Below are positions 10,198 to 25,100 of a stretch of DNA of 64,000 nucleotides, in pieces (positions within the stretch are counted from its first letter, which is position 1; the number at the start of each line of letters is the position of its first letter). The position numbers were made by a program, and so were the translations under genes. The notes below the pieces were generated by a model, which was not told the origin of the DNA, made no database searches, and saw only the letters and a list, made by a program, of their open reading frames with translations. The stretch comes from Leptidea sinapis (taxonomy: Eukaryota > Arthropoda > Insecta > Lepidoptera > Pieridae), in NCBI RefSeq assembly GCF_905404315.1, contig NC_066286.1, positions 6,579,501-6,643,500 on the forward strand, in the 5' to 3' direction.

Positions 10198-13100
10198 CTG
10201 CCGCCGCGAGACAAACACAGTTACCACAGACGATACATTAACAGAATGTTAAATCCTCCAATGGGGAGGTAAAGGTTTATTTAGAGTTCATCTGCCAATA
10301 GGCACATTAGTTCTAGAAACTGTGATTATCATAATGTTCAATTGAGTAATTTAAAAGAAATAAGTTTAGTGACGATTCAAAAGCGCTTAGTTTACCCTTA
10401 TTTATTTATTCAACACTAGGAAAAAACATGAATTTGTAATACCTACTACTCGATTAAGTCGAGTTAAGATGTCTTTTGTTGGGCGATGTATTTATCATGC
10501 TTTGTTATGTCGGACAAAAGAAAATGTTTATGTGGAAAAGGTTACTTTAACATAAATGACTTCCTCAATAATACCACAGACAGATAAACTTGTTGTACGA
10601 TAAATATTATAGTGTGACAAAATTTCACTAAAAAGCCCGCTCAGTTTCTTGCGCCCGTAATTCTTAGGCCTGTGGCATACTTTTTCGAATGGGTGGTAGT
10701 TTTTGACGTTCAGTTAGGAATCTTTAAATCCTATTCTGAATAAATTCAATTTGAATTTCAATACCTCATTTTAGAATTTAGTTAAATACGATGATTGAGA
10801 TAGGTCGTGTCTAACGTGACCTCCATTACAAACATTTACTCCTGCCAAAGTCGCTGTAGGGTCAAAATCGCCTACGAAAGAGCTTCTGAAAGTCAGTTCG
10901 CATGCGAAATAAATACATATAATCAAGTAAAATAATAATAAAACACATGTGTATTATTATTATTAGCATAATATGTCATGAAATATTATGCTTCAGCAGG
11001 ATGTAAGATTTACGACGACCTGAGGACGATATTCAAATGTGGTATGGAATATTCTTTGACATCATCAATGTGTAGCTAATGAGGCCACCACATAAGCTGT
11101 CTTCAAAAAGTAAGTTATGCAGTCCCTCAAGGCAGTATTTTAGGCCCATTGATATTTAATATATATATCATTGATATCACGCACGTGTCAGGCATTCTGA
11201 AAGACACTGATGTTATATGTTATGCAGATGATACTGTTTCATTAAGAAACAAATCTTGAGAAGATGTATGTGTGTATTCAAAAGCTCAGCATGGTGTGAG
11301 TATAATATCGAACTGGCTCTCCGGTAACCTATTTAACTTTGAACTTCTCGAAGTCCTCTCAAATATGCTTCCACATAACCAGACATTCTGCTCCTCCACT
11401 ATTGTTTGACTTGTAGGTAGGTCTAATCACCGGCTTATAAGGACTGATCATCGAAAATTCTTGGGTATCATAATGAAAAACTAACATTCGAATGTCACAT
11501 ACAAAGTGTATTTCACTTTCCGGAAAAGTACGGAAATTAATCCATATCTTCAAATTGCTTAGAAATGGTTCAGCAGATTTTTTTATTTGTCTCATAATAA
11601 TACCAACAGATTAGTGAGCATTATCATAACAAAACTAATGAATATCTGCAACTGTGACAATCATAATGTTAACACGAGAAACAAACATAATCTTGTTATG
11701 CCTACTACTCGGCTAAGTCGAGTTAGTAAGTCTTTTGTGGAGCGGTGTAGGTATATGCTTTTACAACAAGATCCCAGAAAATTAAAAAAAAATATTACGA
11801 TATTCAAAAGAATTGTTACAAAACGTTTGTGTGGTAAATGTTACTATAACATAAATGACTTTCTTAATGATTCCACAGATTGGGAATGAAGCGACCGCCC
11901 ACAGGCTATTAAATAATAAGTTTAATTGTACAATATTACTTTGTTAACATATTTTTTGATGGAAAAAAAACAGCCCGCTGAGTGTGTTGCGCCATTCTTC
12001 CAAGGTCTGAGGCATTCTTTTTGGAATGGGTGGTAGTTTTTGACTTTCAATAAGTGATGTCACATCCTATTTTGAATAAAAATTTGAATAGACCTCGGAG
12101 ATGCTTCACCAGCCATAGAGATATGCTCTACGTTTGAAGGTCCCCAGGGTCTGTTTGGAAATACTGTCTAGTTTGTGTAGATAAGTTTTATGGAAACTAA
12201 ATGGTCGTGACATAAACACAGAAAACTGCGTATACAAGCAACCATTACATGAAATCTATCGGAGACCCTTCAGTAAGTTTATAAGGCGTGAATTAACCGG
12301 TTATGAATACGGTTATGGTTAAAACCAGTTTGTATCTATTATTTCGTTCGGAGTTTTAACGTCAACGTGCTTCATTAATCATTAACCGGTTAATTCCGCC
12401 AGGGTTTCACGAGACGTGCGTACGTACCAAATAGAACCCGCATGGACATCTTATGTGGTAAAAATCTGTGTGCGGTGCGAGAAAACTGTTCTTAACCGTT
12501 TTATTCAAAGAAAATAACGAAAACCGTAAAATAGGTAAGCCGTACGAATTATGTTTCAGTTTCGGATAACTCATAATCACTTAAGCACAAACCGAAAAGC
12601 AATCAGGCTGTAACGTTTGGCATTATCTGATACAAAATCTGCTACCCGCTCGCACCGACCTTTATAACCATTGCTGCATTCATGCAATATCCGTAACGTG
12701 TGTGTAGACGCGTTAAACAATAACAGTCTCATTGCAATTTATACCTACGTCTGGCTCCGCACGACTAAGTTTTGTACATACAAAAAGATTGTCGACGCCG
12801 ACGGTGTTGTGCAGTTAATTTAACTAGAATGACGACCAGTCTCGGTGGCGTACGGCGTTGCACTCAATAGTTTTGTTTTCCCAAGATTGCTTAGCGGCTG
12901 TGTAAATGATGTATGTGTGCGAGCATCAATTCGGGGGCTCTAGTATGAAGTTAATGTACCTACTGTTCTATCACTGTATTGCGGTTTTGCGAATGTGCCA
13001 TGACACAAAATGCACACTCTGAAAATATAAAACAAAAATACTAACCATAAAAAAATAGGATTCAATTAACAAACAAAGGGGGAAATAATAATTGGAGACG

Positions 13101-16100
13101 AAAGGATAAATTGATTGCGACAAGGCGAATAAAAAAGCAGGGAGATCGTTCACTGGCTTTCGTTCGCTGTATGTAGACAAGGCCTATGTTGTTTTTAGAT
13201 GATTCGAAAAAACTTTCAGTTTTGAAGCATTATATATATTTATCTATACTAATAAATGGAGAGGCGTTTTTTTTATAATACGAAAGCTACTGAACCGATC
13301 GGAATAATACTTATAAATAATACCATACGATGCAGCGCGTTTCGGAGAATGTTTTAGTTACATAATAATATGTTGGCTTAATATAACTTATCCGAAGCCT
13401 ATATCTTTTTGACTTAAAAATATCTATATATTCGCAATACAAATAATTCAGTCAATGACATTTCGTTACATATGACATAAATTTATATGGCAAAACAACG
13501 TTTGCCGGACCAGCACTTGCATTATATACTTCAAAACAATATAACTAAAAAGAAAAAAATAACTGCAATAGCTGTTTAAAAAAAAATCTAACGTGGTCTA
13601 TAATCGATGGAGTTCTGGGGATTCTTTCTTTTTTCGGAGACGGTTAAAAACTACTGACTGCCTAATCCTCTAAGCTATGCCGAGAATGCCTTTGTGTAAA
13701 GCAATAATCCTGTGAAATACTGCAGGAAACAAGAAAAAAAGAGATTCAGAAAAACGCTTTAGAAAGCGCACAAAAGTACGATGGCTCTTCAAGGAAGATT
13801 TTCTGTTTCTTTTGGTGTTTTTGGAGCGTACTATTAGCAATTAATTATTTCCTATCATACACTCCACGTATATCCACACACACGCATTTAATTTTATTTA
13901 TAATTAATTGTTTCGTTTGTTATTGTCATTTGTACCCGAAGATACAGTTTTAACTAGTTTTGGGGTCAGAGGTCCACCCCTTTAATACCACTGCAAAACT
14001 GTTTTACAATGTTATTACTATTACAATTAACGATAAAAAGTAAAATATTAGTATTATATAATAAATATCGAACATGAGTGTAAAAAAAAATTATAAAGAA
14101 TTATTATACTACTAGCTGACCTGGCAAACGTTGTTTTGCCATATAAATTATATATGTATACCTTCCTTGAGCTTCAACGAACCTATTACAAAAGATTTTA
14201 TTGAGATCGGTCGAATAGTTTAGGAGCTATTAGGAAACATACAAACATACATTCTCTTTTATATATATACATTACTAACAGTTGACAGTTTGACTCATAA
14301 AAAGCCACGCATCAAAAATTTTCAAAAAACGATCAATCACAACCACTAAATCTGTACCTCAAAAAACAGAGATAATGCAACACAGACATTAAATAAATAA
14401 AAGATGATTGGCAAATGCAATTAATTCCAACCGAATTACGCTTTCGCAACACACGCGCCGCTGCACAAAGATAATTGCAACAAAACTTATACAAACTGCT
14501 CGTAAAACAAATACTATACTAGGTAAATTATTATCTTATACTGCTGTTTTTTTAAATTCCTTAATAGCAGAGAAAACTCACTAACAAACCTCTTTTATTG
14601 TAAGTACTGAATTTCGTAATCTACCTGACATTATAACTCTTGTTCGATGTTGTGAAAATAATGGTGAAAAATTATATAATCTATATATTTTGATATAGTT
14701 ATAATGTTAATTGTTTTAGCTGTCTGCACTTCTTCTCTATATCAGTTCAGAAGGTTTGAGATAAGTATGAGAAATTGTTCCATAAACGATAACCCACCAT
14801 TACCACAGACAAACAAATCGATAAGTGAATGTAGTTTCGTTGTTACTTCCAATATATCATCATAATTCTAGAATATTCTCGTTTCAAACGGTTACAACTC
14901 AAGTTGTTTTCTTTTGGAACACTTTTCTGAATTGTTATCTTTGGAACTAGGGTATCGATATATTATATAATTTATTATGTAAAAATCTTACACTTGCCCG
15001 ATATCCTGATTTTTCGCATCACATATTAATATATATAGATACTAAAGTTTAAAACTACCGTAAATATACTTATAACCCGATTTCTACAACGGATTTTCGT
15101 AAAAATTAACATTAGCTATTTAATATGTCCCAAATTACGTTATCTTTGAAGTATAATAATAAAAAAAAGTTAACCTAAATTAAGCTTACGTGTTTTGCAT
15201 TAGGAACCCATTGCTAGCACCTCAAGTTAGCTACGTAAATGATATTATGTTTTACAGTAAAACCTTACATCAGTACAGTAAATAATCTTTCCACAGTAAC
15301 ATTTTCAGAACCGCTTTTTGTTTGCGAAGCGGCAATGATTTAATTTTGATAAAACAAATGACACTCATACGATTTTTCTTCCATTCAAAATACATACGGA
15401 GTCTGATTTGCACCGCCGAGGTCCAACTCCCGGATGAAACACAAGAGCAATCCAAATACTAATATATGAAGTTATAATAGAGTAACTAGTATCCGCAAAT
15501 AGTAAACTAGCACGCGAGGCTTTATTGGATTCACGCCTGTGAAGGTATTAAGTGTTAACCACACTGAAGGTTGCTGCCGCCTCGGTTTAATTGTTAAATA
15601 AGATTTCACGTGAGATTTTTAAGATTATTGGTATAACAGCGGCTGATGCCGGCTAGATTACGGCGCCTTTTTAGCCGTGAAGCAGTAATATGCAAGCATT
15701 ATTGTGTTTCGGTCTGAAGGGCGCCGTAGCTAGTAAAATAACTATATGGGCAAATGAGACTTAACATTCTTATGTCTCAAGGTGACGAGCGGAATTGTAG
15801 TGCCACTCAAAATTTTTGGGTTTATTTAGAATGCTGAGCGGCACTGCATTGTAATGGGCAGGACGTATAAATTACCATCAGCTGAAAGTCGTACTCGTCT
15901 CGTCCCTTATTATCATAAATAAAAAAGAATATTAGGTATTAACTATCCGCTGTCCCTCCGTCTGTTTATCTATCAGCGGGCTGTGTATTTCATAGCAGCG
16001 AAAAACACAAACCAATATGAGCGATTCAAAATAAAATGAAAAGATTTTCTTTTTACAGAAGTATTTAAAAAGTAAATAACCGCTCCTTTCCCTAAAACAA

Positions 16101-19100
16101 TTGATCGGGAAAAAAATATTCTCTCATATAGCATATATAAATATGCAGCAATATCTCTTTGGCTGTTCAATTTACATTAAAAAACCTTAATTACCGTAAA
16201 ACGGGGTGATTAGGGATCCAGGGGTGAATAGGGATAAAATCAAAATTGAACCTGAGACGAGAAATTAATTTGCTTACCATAGATTACTACATACTTTTTG
16301 GAAGAAAATCGTAGTAGAATATATACTCTCTAGGTTGGCAGCATTTGTTTAACATGAAGTCAAGCAATTCGGCGTAAGATTCACTACTGAAGTTGTTGCT
16401 CTGTTACCGGTGTTTTTTTGTGGTTCTAAACTTTCGAGATAAATATATTTTTTTAGAACTATTTGAGCTAGTTTAGTTTTATTACGGTATATTAGTTATT
16501 TCTAGAGACGTTACATAAAGGGTGAGTACAATTTAAGCGCTTATTTGTAAATTTAACGGTTAAAAGTGGGTGGAGATACTTTTTTTCGAAATTTGAGGTG
16601 AATAGGAACGCCGAATGGGGTGTATAGGGATGGTTAGTAAGTCTAATAGGGACGCCATATTTGGTTAATAGTGACGAGCTTAGTGACTCAATGGGAATGT
16701 AGAAGGGTCAATAGGGACAGGGCTGTCACCACAATGTTCTTGTTTTTTATCATATAAATAGTTACAAAATTAATATCGGCTTTAAACATGCAAAGATTAT
16801 TAATACATAATAACTAAAAAGTAAAAAATAAATTATGACGAGTAGTAATTATGAGGGGGTACAACAGCTTTACAATTCAAAGAAATCGTTACTTAAGATG
16901 TGGATATATAGGAAGAGCATGTGTTATGATAATTCTAATAAGCACAAGCTCAGCTTGGATAGTTACATGGTTCCATTAAGAAGTTCCGATGCCCACCTTC
17001 CGACTTAATCACCAGATAAGTTTGCTGGTACTATTGTGATTCCATGTGAATTTGATTAGTTATAATATATTTTTAATGCAATAGGTAGACAAACGAGTTT
17101 ATATTTGTTGAACAATAATAAGAAATAAGTGCAATTCTATCATTAAATCTCTTTCTTTTTTCAGATAACATCTATTTTAGGACAACGCCGCGTGATTACC
17201 AAACTAGTCGAAACACAAATTATAAAAAATATGACGATTCTGTAATAGAAATAGCACTACACGAGTACAATAGCTCTAACCTTTCCTTTAAAGATGTTTC
17301 ACGGAAATACGATATACCAAAATCAGTCCTGCATCGGCACAACACCCGTGTCATGAAAAACAAGGAGGCCAAACTGCCCTAAGCCGGGCTGAAGAAGCGT
17401 ACTTAGTAGAGTACGTAAATGTATGTTCAGAATGGGGATATCCTCTAGAACCCATTGATTTTAGATTGCTGATAAAAGGATACCTGGATAAAATGGGAGT
17501 TGATATCAAAAGGTTCAAAAATAATTTGCCAGGTCCTGATTTTATGTCATGTTTTCTTAAAAGGCATAAAAATAAAATTAGCAAAAGACTCAGTCAAAAT
17601 ACAAAGAGAGCAAGAGCAGCTGTTTCACCAGAAACCATCGATGAATATTTTAGAAAACTTGAAACGTCTCTTCGAGGCACACCACCTGCTAACATTGATA
17701 ATTACGATGAGACCAACCTCAGCGATGACCCAGGACGTCAGAGTGCTGGTTAAGAGAACAGTCAAATACCCTGAAAGGGTAATGAACCATACAAAGGGTT
17801 CCACATCTCTTATGATGACTTCTGCAGCTGACGGCACTCTTCTACCCCCATATGTTGTATATAAATTGCAAAATATGTACGATACGTGGCGGCAAAATGG
17901 ACATAAATATTGTAGGTACAACTGCACACCTTCCGGCTCGTTCGATGGTAATATTTTCCAGGACTGGGTTTGAACTATTGCAATGCCGTATTTCAGTGAT
18001 AAAATTGGATCTAAAATTTTTATAGGTGATAACCTGGCCTCTTATTTATACTTAATATAATAATTGATATGTTAATTATAATACTTTAAGTATAGTATGT
18101 TGATTAAAAAAAGATTTTAATACTTCTATAATGTTGATTATTACAGTGATTTTATATTTTTGAATTCATTTGTATTATTTAACCTTTACCCGACTGTGCA
18201 AAATAATGGTAATATTTGACTTAGCCGTGACAACCCTGACTGTTTTTTTCTATTGTCCCATAGCTGATCCCTATTAACCCCTCTAAGAGTTTAAATAGGG
18301 ATGGGCAACATTTTAAGCTATCATGAGTAATTCGTAAATTTTTTAAGTTCTTTCTACATTTTATCTAATAGAGATAGTTTTAACTCAAGTTTTTAAATAT
18401 AAATAACATAGGTTTTATAGAAAGAAATCAGAGAAAATGTCATCTAAAATCTAGTTTCGTCCCCATTCACCCCGTTTTACGGTACTAAAATGTTGTTATT
18501 TTTTCTTTCTGTCAAAGTGAGTGAATCTAATAAGGATAATCGTTGCACATTAAGATATTATGAGAAAAAAGGAAAAATGCAACGCAAACTGCGAAAAAAG
18601 AATGTGACATTAATGGATCTAATGCAGTGTCAGTAAGAGTAGCACAAAGTTCAAACCAACTAGCAACCCGGGAATTTTGATGTGAAAGATGCACCTTGTT
18701 CCTGGACATGTTAACAACTGGGAATGGACCACAACAGTGTTTTGACCCATTTGAAAAAAGCTAGGTATTTGGGTGCCACAAGAGCTCAGTGAAAGCAACC
18801 TACTCAAATTCAATTTCAAATATTTTTATTCAAAATAGGACATGATATCACTGAATTGAAAGTCAAAAACTACCACCCATTCGAAATATGCCTCAGACCT
18901 CAGAAGAACGGGCGCAAGAAACACTTCTTCTTTAAGAATCTTTATTTAGACGTAATGAGACCGAACTGTTTTTGAATTTATCTGATGATAAAATGTGAAT
19001 CACTTACAGATCGTGCGAAAAAGGGTCGCGGTCAAAGGTCGGCCAGGCTTAAACCAATCGGGGATTTGTCATAGTTTGTGAATATAGACACAAGGTGTAT

Positions 19101-22100
19101 GGTGGCATGGGAAGGGCAATGGTTATTATTATGAGCTTTTATCGCGGGGCAGAATCATCGAATCGGTTCTTCTATGTGACTAACTGATGAGAATAAAGCA
19201 GGACGTTGAAAGAAAGCAACCGGAATTGATCAATAGAAAGGTCTTTCATCACGATAACGCTAGACCAACACATCTTTAACCACTCAGCAAAAGTTAAAAC
19301 AGGGTTTTGAATCGGCCACATAGCCCTGACCTTGACCTTCAGACTTCGAGCTGATTTGGTCTCTTTAGAATTTTTTAGGTAGTATCAGGTAAACATCAAC
19401 AACAATATAAACAACAAAATGTAGAACTACTAAAACAATGTCTCGTTTGTATGATCAGAACTCCTAAAATTTCTATAGCAACCAGATCATTTCACTCACT
19501 ACCTATAAGATGGCAAACAAAATTACACACATATACTGAAATAAAATGTAAATAAACTTTGAAAAGAGAATTTTGAGATTTAATATTTTAAATGAAAATT
19601 TTATAGTTTCTTCAAATTTTTTTGAAGAAACAATTCCCCAACCTTTTATAATACTGTAGTTAAAACTAGTGAATGGCAGGGTGCTGGTTAGAATGTAAAA
19701 AAAGCCGATAACAGTTATCGGTAAGTGTATGTAAAATGTGAATATAAATTAACAACATCGCCATCGGAACCAGCTCTTGAAATTCGCAACCAAGCGATAG
19801 CGCCTATCTAACGATATTATCAATATCTTATCGATAATGTCCGATAGACTGACCCTGAAACGTAATGACTGTAATTAATGTAACTACCAAATTAATTTAC
19901 CTGTAGTCTGTATGTTATTATTGATCACACTATTTTCGATGGCATAATTGTATTAACGTATAATTTTTTCTCATGAGGAATTCAGGAAACCTTTGCTATT
20001 TTGAGCCTACAAGTTTGTCCTACAAGTTGCTACCAAACACACAATCAAATTAAGAAAACTTTTCTAGTTCTCCAATTAATAAAGCAATCTTCAAAAAGTT
20101 GTATCTGAACGCGCGCACTTGTGGTGGCTGGTCAATACTTTCATCTGGGACTTATTTTCTATACTATAAAGTATGTTGTAGATATTTTTTTTTAATTGTT
20201 GACAAAATATTACAGCATTTACTTATCACAATGTATGCCAAGTGAAACATGTACTGCATCGTCACTTTTGAGAGTTTTTTCTATTTATTTATTTCTTTTT
20301 CTTATCTTACATGTTACCAACATTCGAAACGTTTGGGTATTTTTCTAGCAAACAGTGTATCAATATAATCTAAAATACTAAGTATTATGGCACTTCTCAT
20401 TTTCCGAGATAAATGGTATTAGTATGGTATATTTACCATTGTTAATGGTAAAACTAAAAATAACTTTTGACATTCATAAGTGTCATTGTTTACCAAAATT
20501 AATAAATTTGATTTTGATGTTGAAAAGGTAACTTAAATTATAAAGAATATATATAGCATTGCGGTATGCGTATAAAAAAATTGCTGCACTGGTAACATTT
20601 GTAATATTAAACAAATGTATAAGTACCACCATTTGACCATCGTCATAATTAGGGTCACAGAGCCACGAGTGAGATCATAATATTACACAATTGTCGTTAA
20701 ATACGACCAACAAGGCTATACCAACATCACAGTGCAGTACAAATATTTACCTTAAGCGCGGAAGTGGTTATCTTATGTTGTGACCGCACATATTGATATT
20801 TTGTAATGCCTAGTTTGGACAAAGAATGGATGACATTCTGCAACTTTACCGTGTGATTAGGTCTCAAGGGGATTGTTAATGAGTTAAGGATCATGGTAGA
20901 AAGCTTGACGTATGCTAGAAAGGATAAATCCTTGGACTGAAGAAATAAATACTGTAATCGTTTAAAAGTAACCTGTTAAAACGCTTCTAAATCGTAGACA
21001 AAATAAGGCCTTATACGAAATTTTAACTAAAACCTTTTTTGCTTTATAATTTATCTTTATTTTTGTCTTCTTGTAGAGTAAAGAGTACAATTTGTAGAAA
21101 TCGATAGCTATGTATGATGCCATTATCACATTTATCCGGTTATTTATACTGCCTGTATAGGAATGATTAGCCATTATTTCATCCCACTTCTGACAATACA
21201 TACTAGATTTTTCTAAAGCAGTTCTCTACTGACCTGACCCCTAATGGTAAGCTTCTTGCACTCCTTGGCCAGCAGATCCCTGACATCCTCCAAGTAGAGC
21301 TCCACGTAGGAGCAGGACACGAGGTGTGTAACATCGGGGCTGGCCGTGTTCTCGATATGCGCCCAGATGTGGTGGAAGGCACGCGGGATGATGCCCTCGT
21401 CGTCCGGGCTCCCCTCCATCGTGTGAGTCTTGCCTGTGCCCGTTTGGCCGTACGCGAACACGCAGCCGTTGAAGCCATCGAGAACAGAGGCTACCAACGG
21501 TCTCACCTGTTGGTTAAATGATTATTTATTTATTTATTATATACAGACACTTAGATTAGGTTAATATAACAATATAATTTCTTTGTATAGTTTATTTTAT
21601 AGGGTCACTAGCTGACCCAGCAAACGTTGTATTGCCGATATTAAAATCGCGATACAAAAGTAACTGTTGATCGTAGATGGGTGAAAATTTGAAGTTGTAT
21701 GTATTTTTGAATGCTGACTCATAATTTATAAAAAAATGTCAAAAAAATCGCTATGGAAGTTGGAACAACCTCCCTAATTTAAAAATATTTTCTAATTTCT
21801 AAAGCGTTCTCTTTACCACGCCACTTACCGTAAATCCTAAGATTACCGTTTACCGTGTGATTGTAGTAAAACTTCAGATTAAGGAACATTTCGGACATCT
21901 ACCAATAGGAGTTCAGGGGGTATAGGATAAGGAATTCAAATTCAAATATTTTTATTCAAAATAGGATGTGACATCACTTATTGAAAGTCAAAAAACTACC
22001 ACCCATTCCAAAATGAATGCCTCAGACCTGAGAAGAATGGGAAAACTCATCGGGCTTTTTTTTTCATCGAATAAATATGTTTACAAAGTAATATTGTACA

Positions 22101-25100
22101 ATTAAACTTATTATTTAATAGCCTGAGGGCGGTCACTCCATTCCCAATATGTGGTTTCATTAAGAAAGTCATTTATGTTATAGTAACCTTTACCACACAA
22201 ACGTTTTTTCACAATTATTTTGAATAACGTAATACTTTTGAACAGTTCTGGGATCTTGTTGTAAAAGTATATACATCGCCCCACAAAAGACTTAATTACT
22301 CGACTTAGCCGAGTAGTAGGACCGACATTAATAGTTGAATACCTCGTTCCTATCTTGGATTATAAAGTTTGATTAATCGAATAAAAATTGTTTTCGTTGA
22401 CGTAGCAAATTGTAGGTAGCTAAAGATAAGCTTCACTTGAATGATAAATATAATGATACAGGCAACTATTAAATGTTGAAGTTTATTGCAGAGTAATCTT
22501 ATCTGTTGATAACATTGTAGTTTTGAATGTGACCCCTTGCGGTCAGCGGTAATTTATACCAAAGAATATACAGTACAAGTATTTATTTATACACATATTC
22601 GTAACTCTGCACGTTTTCTTGATATAAAAGGGTGGCAATGAGTTTCTTGCTACTTCTTCTCATTAGCTCAACCCTTTACGAAGTAGCGGTAGATTCAATA
22701 AGAAAAAAATTTTTTTTTGACAGTCACTTGTGTCATTTCCGTTACCTACGTAAATAAACTGATTTTGATTTGATTTGATTTAACGTTTTACAGTATAAGA
22801 TAATCTTCGCAATATCACCATATTACGATGAAACTTTAAAGTGTTACTGTAACTGTCAGATCTTTATTCCATTCCGTGACTAAGTACTTATGTTATATAT
22901 TTGTTATGTTTTTAAAGTTTAGATTAACAAGAGCGACGTCTCAAGCCAATTTCCTAATATGCAAATATTGGGGTTGAGCAGGTTATCAACTGTAAAGTAG
23001 ATCTAGATCCAGAGATAGAGATGAAGCCACAACCTGAGAGTTGAACAAAGCATAAAATGATTAAAAGGCATTTATTTTCTCAAAATTGTTTCCTTTAGAA
23101 TTCTTTTTGATGTCATTTCTAATAACTACTAGATACTTACTACCACTTCGGAAACAAATGGCGCTCTGAGAGAGAAGAAGCGGCGCAAGAAACTCTCCCA
23201 GTATTCTTTATATATTTATTATACTATATTTTTTGCGCTCTTTTCAATAAAAATTTACAATATTGTACAGTCAGTTCTATCGCTATAAAATAATCATAAT
23301 CTAGTCCCAGGCTGTCCGATCATTTAGATTACATACAAGATTTTATGAAGATACGTCACTCGAACGGTTAGCTCAGTTGGCAGAGCACTGGCACGGAACG
23401 CCAGAGGTCGTGCGTTTGAGTCCCGCATCGATCATTAAATTTGGTTATCAAATTTTATTTCTGTCCTTATGTATGTACATTGCACATGTATAACAGAGAC
23501 TGTGTTACTTTTTTAAATCATTGAGATATCTTCCGAAATACGAGCCCTTAGGGGAGAGGATTAATCTTTAATACCATACACACAAAGTATAATATGATAC
23601 AAGACATTATCCCCTTATTCATAATAGTCTGCTAACTTAAAGCATTGCTAATTCTCACTCTGTCTTCTTCTATTCACCTAAGTCAGAATGAGAAAAAACA
23701 CTACTTAACGGCTGTTTAAAGTTAGCGGACCATTATGAATATGGGGGTTAATCGTTACTTTACTGAGTGTAAAGCAACTCTGAATTCGCTCATAAAAATT
23801 TTCTTCATGATAAGTTTACATCCGTTAATTTAAAATTTATTTTTGTGTCTATATTTTGCCTATCTCGGAATTTAGAATAAACTGGGGGAGAAAAACCTAT
23901 CTAGCTTTTACATCACTTATATACTTTAGTTTTTTTTTTATCTAGCTTTAGCAAGTAGCTACTACTTGTAAACCATTTTATAGGCAAATTATAGATACTG
24001 TTTTTGTTATGGAATTATGTGTTCTTCTATATTAATTGGTAGTACATAGAAATTAGACGGCACTTGTCCAAACCCAACCTCAGGTGGCATTTAGTATTAG
24101 TGGTTTTAGTTTTAGACTGGGCGCAAAAAAAATGTTGGAGATCCATACAAACAATAGGTTATGTTTTTAAAGTGATAACCCTCACTTCTAGGATTAGTAC
24201 ACAAATAAAATTTGAACCTGAGAGTTGAACAAAGCAAACAAGATTTTATAACGAGGCGTTATTCGAACGGTTAGCTCAGTTGGTTAGAGCACCGGCACGG
24301 AACGCCGGAGGTCGTGGGTTCGAGACCCGCATCGTTCATAAAATTTTGTTTTTCAAATTTTATTTGTGTATTAATCCTAGAAGAGAGGGTTATCACTTTA
24401 AAAACATAACATATTTTTTAGATTTACACGAGCGACATCTCAAGTCAATTTCCTAATATGCAAATATTGGAGTAGAGCAGGTTATCAACTGTAAAGTAGA
24501 ACCTGTAGATGAAGCCACAACCTGAGAGTTGAACAAAGCAAACAAGATTTTATAACGAGGCGTTACTCGAACGGTTAGCTCAGTTGGTTAGAGCACCGGC
24601 ACGGAACGCCGGAGGTCGTGGGTTCGAGACCCGCATCGTTCAGAAAATTTTGTTTTTCAAAAAAAAAAAAAGAGATCCATACAAATAAAGAAATAAATAA
24701 TTTGCAATATCTAAAACTGTCGTATTGTGTGTTAGTGATGTTACTGTGTAGTGACGTAATTGATTGAGCTTTGTACATGCGGTAACCTTCACTTGTAAAC
24801 ATAAATAAACGGGCACGTTCCGTGTGCCACATTGTATTTTTATTAGTCGATAAAGTTTTAAATTTACGAGTAAACCACTTGTTACATTATTATCTAATAC
24901 ATATTTATCTAATTATATTAGTTTTTATTATACTGTGTTCCTACAAAGCGATTTTTATTTTTACGATAGCGTCATTACTGTTAAAATTTACCTCTCGAAA
25001 ACCTTTAAAAATTCATTTATTTTTGAAGTGAAGTGACTTCTTTGCGCACATGAGCGTATAATTTTTAGGGATGAAACGCAAAAAAGTGACACGAAAGTGT

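Larger units (their letters stand above)
22900..23560 (+). repeat. tRNA-like repeat, copy 1, split by a LINE fragment
   Basis: The unit runs from tttttaaagtttagattaac through tttcctaatatgcaaatatt, aggttatcaactgtaaag and aacctgagagttgaacaaag to the tRNA-like part at 23362-23433. Between aaagca and caagatttta a family P LINE end is inserted (about 23055-23335). The same unit, without the insertion, is at 24416-24660. Confidence 0.7.

Noticed and set aside
10000..10227. Full minus-strand open frame as one gene
   Set aside because: The part before 10197 (MVTVFVSRRQ) is intron read through the acceptor; only 10004-10197 fits kinesin.
9949..10272. Plus-strand open frames over kinesin exon 4
   Set aside because: Antisense shadows of the GC-rich exon.
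21203..21521. Other-frame and plus-strand reading frames over kinesin exon 3
   Set aside because: Alternative frames of the exon with no family resemblance; only the frame holding GQTGTGKT is real.
24265..24337. Working tRNA gene
   Set aside because: C in place of T at position 33, several near-identical dispersed copies with the same flanks, and membership of a palindromic repeat argue against a functional tRNA.
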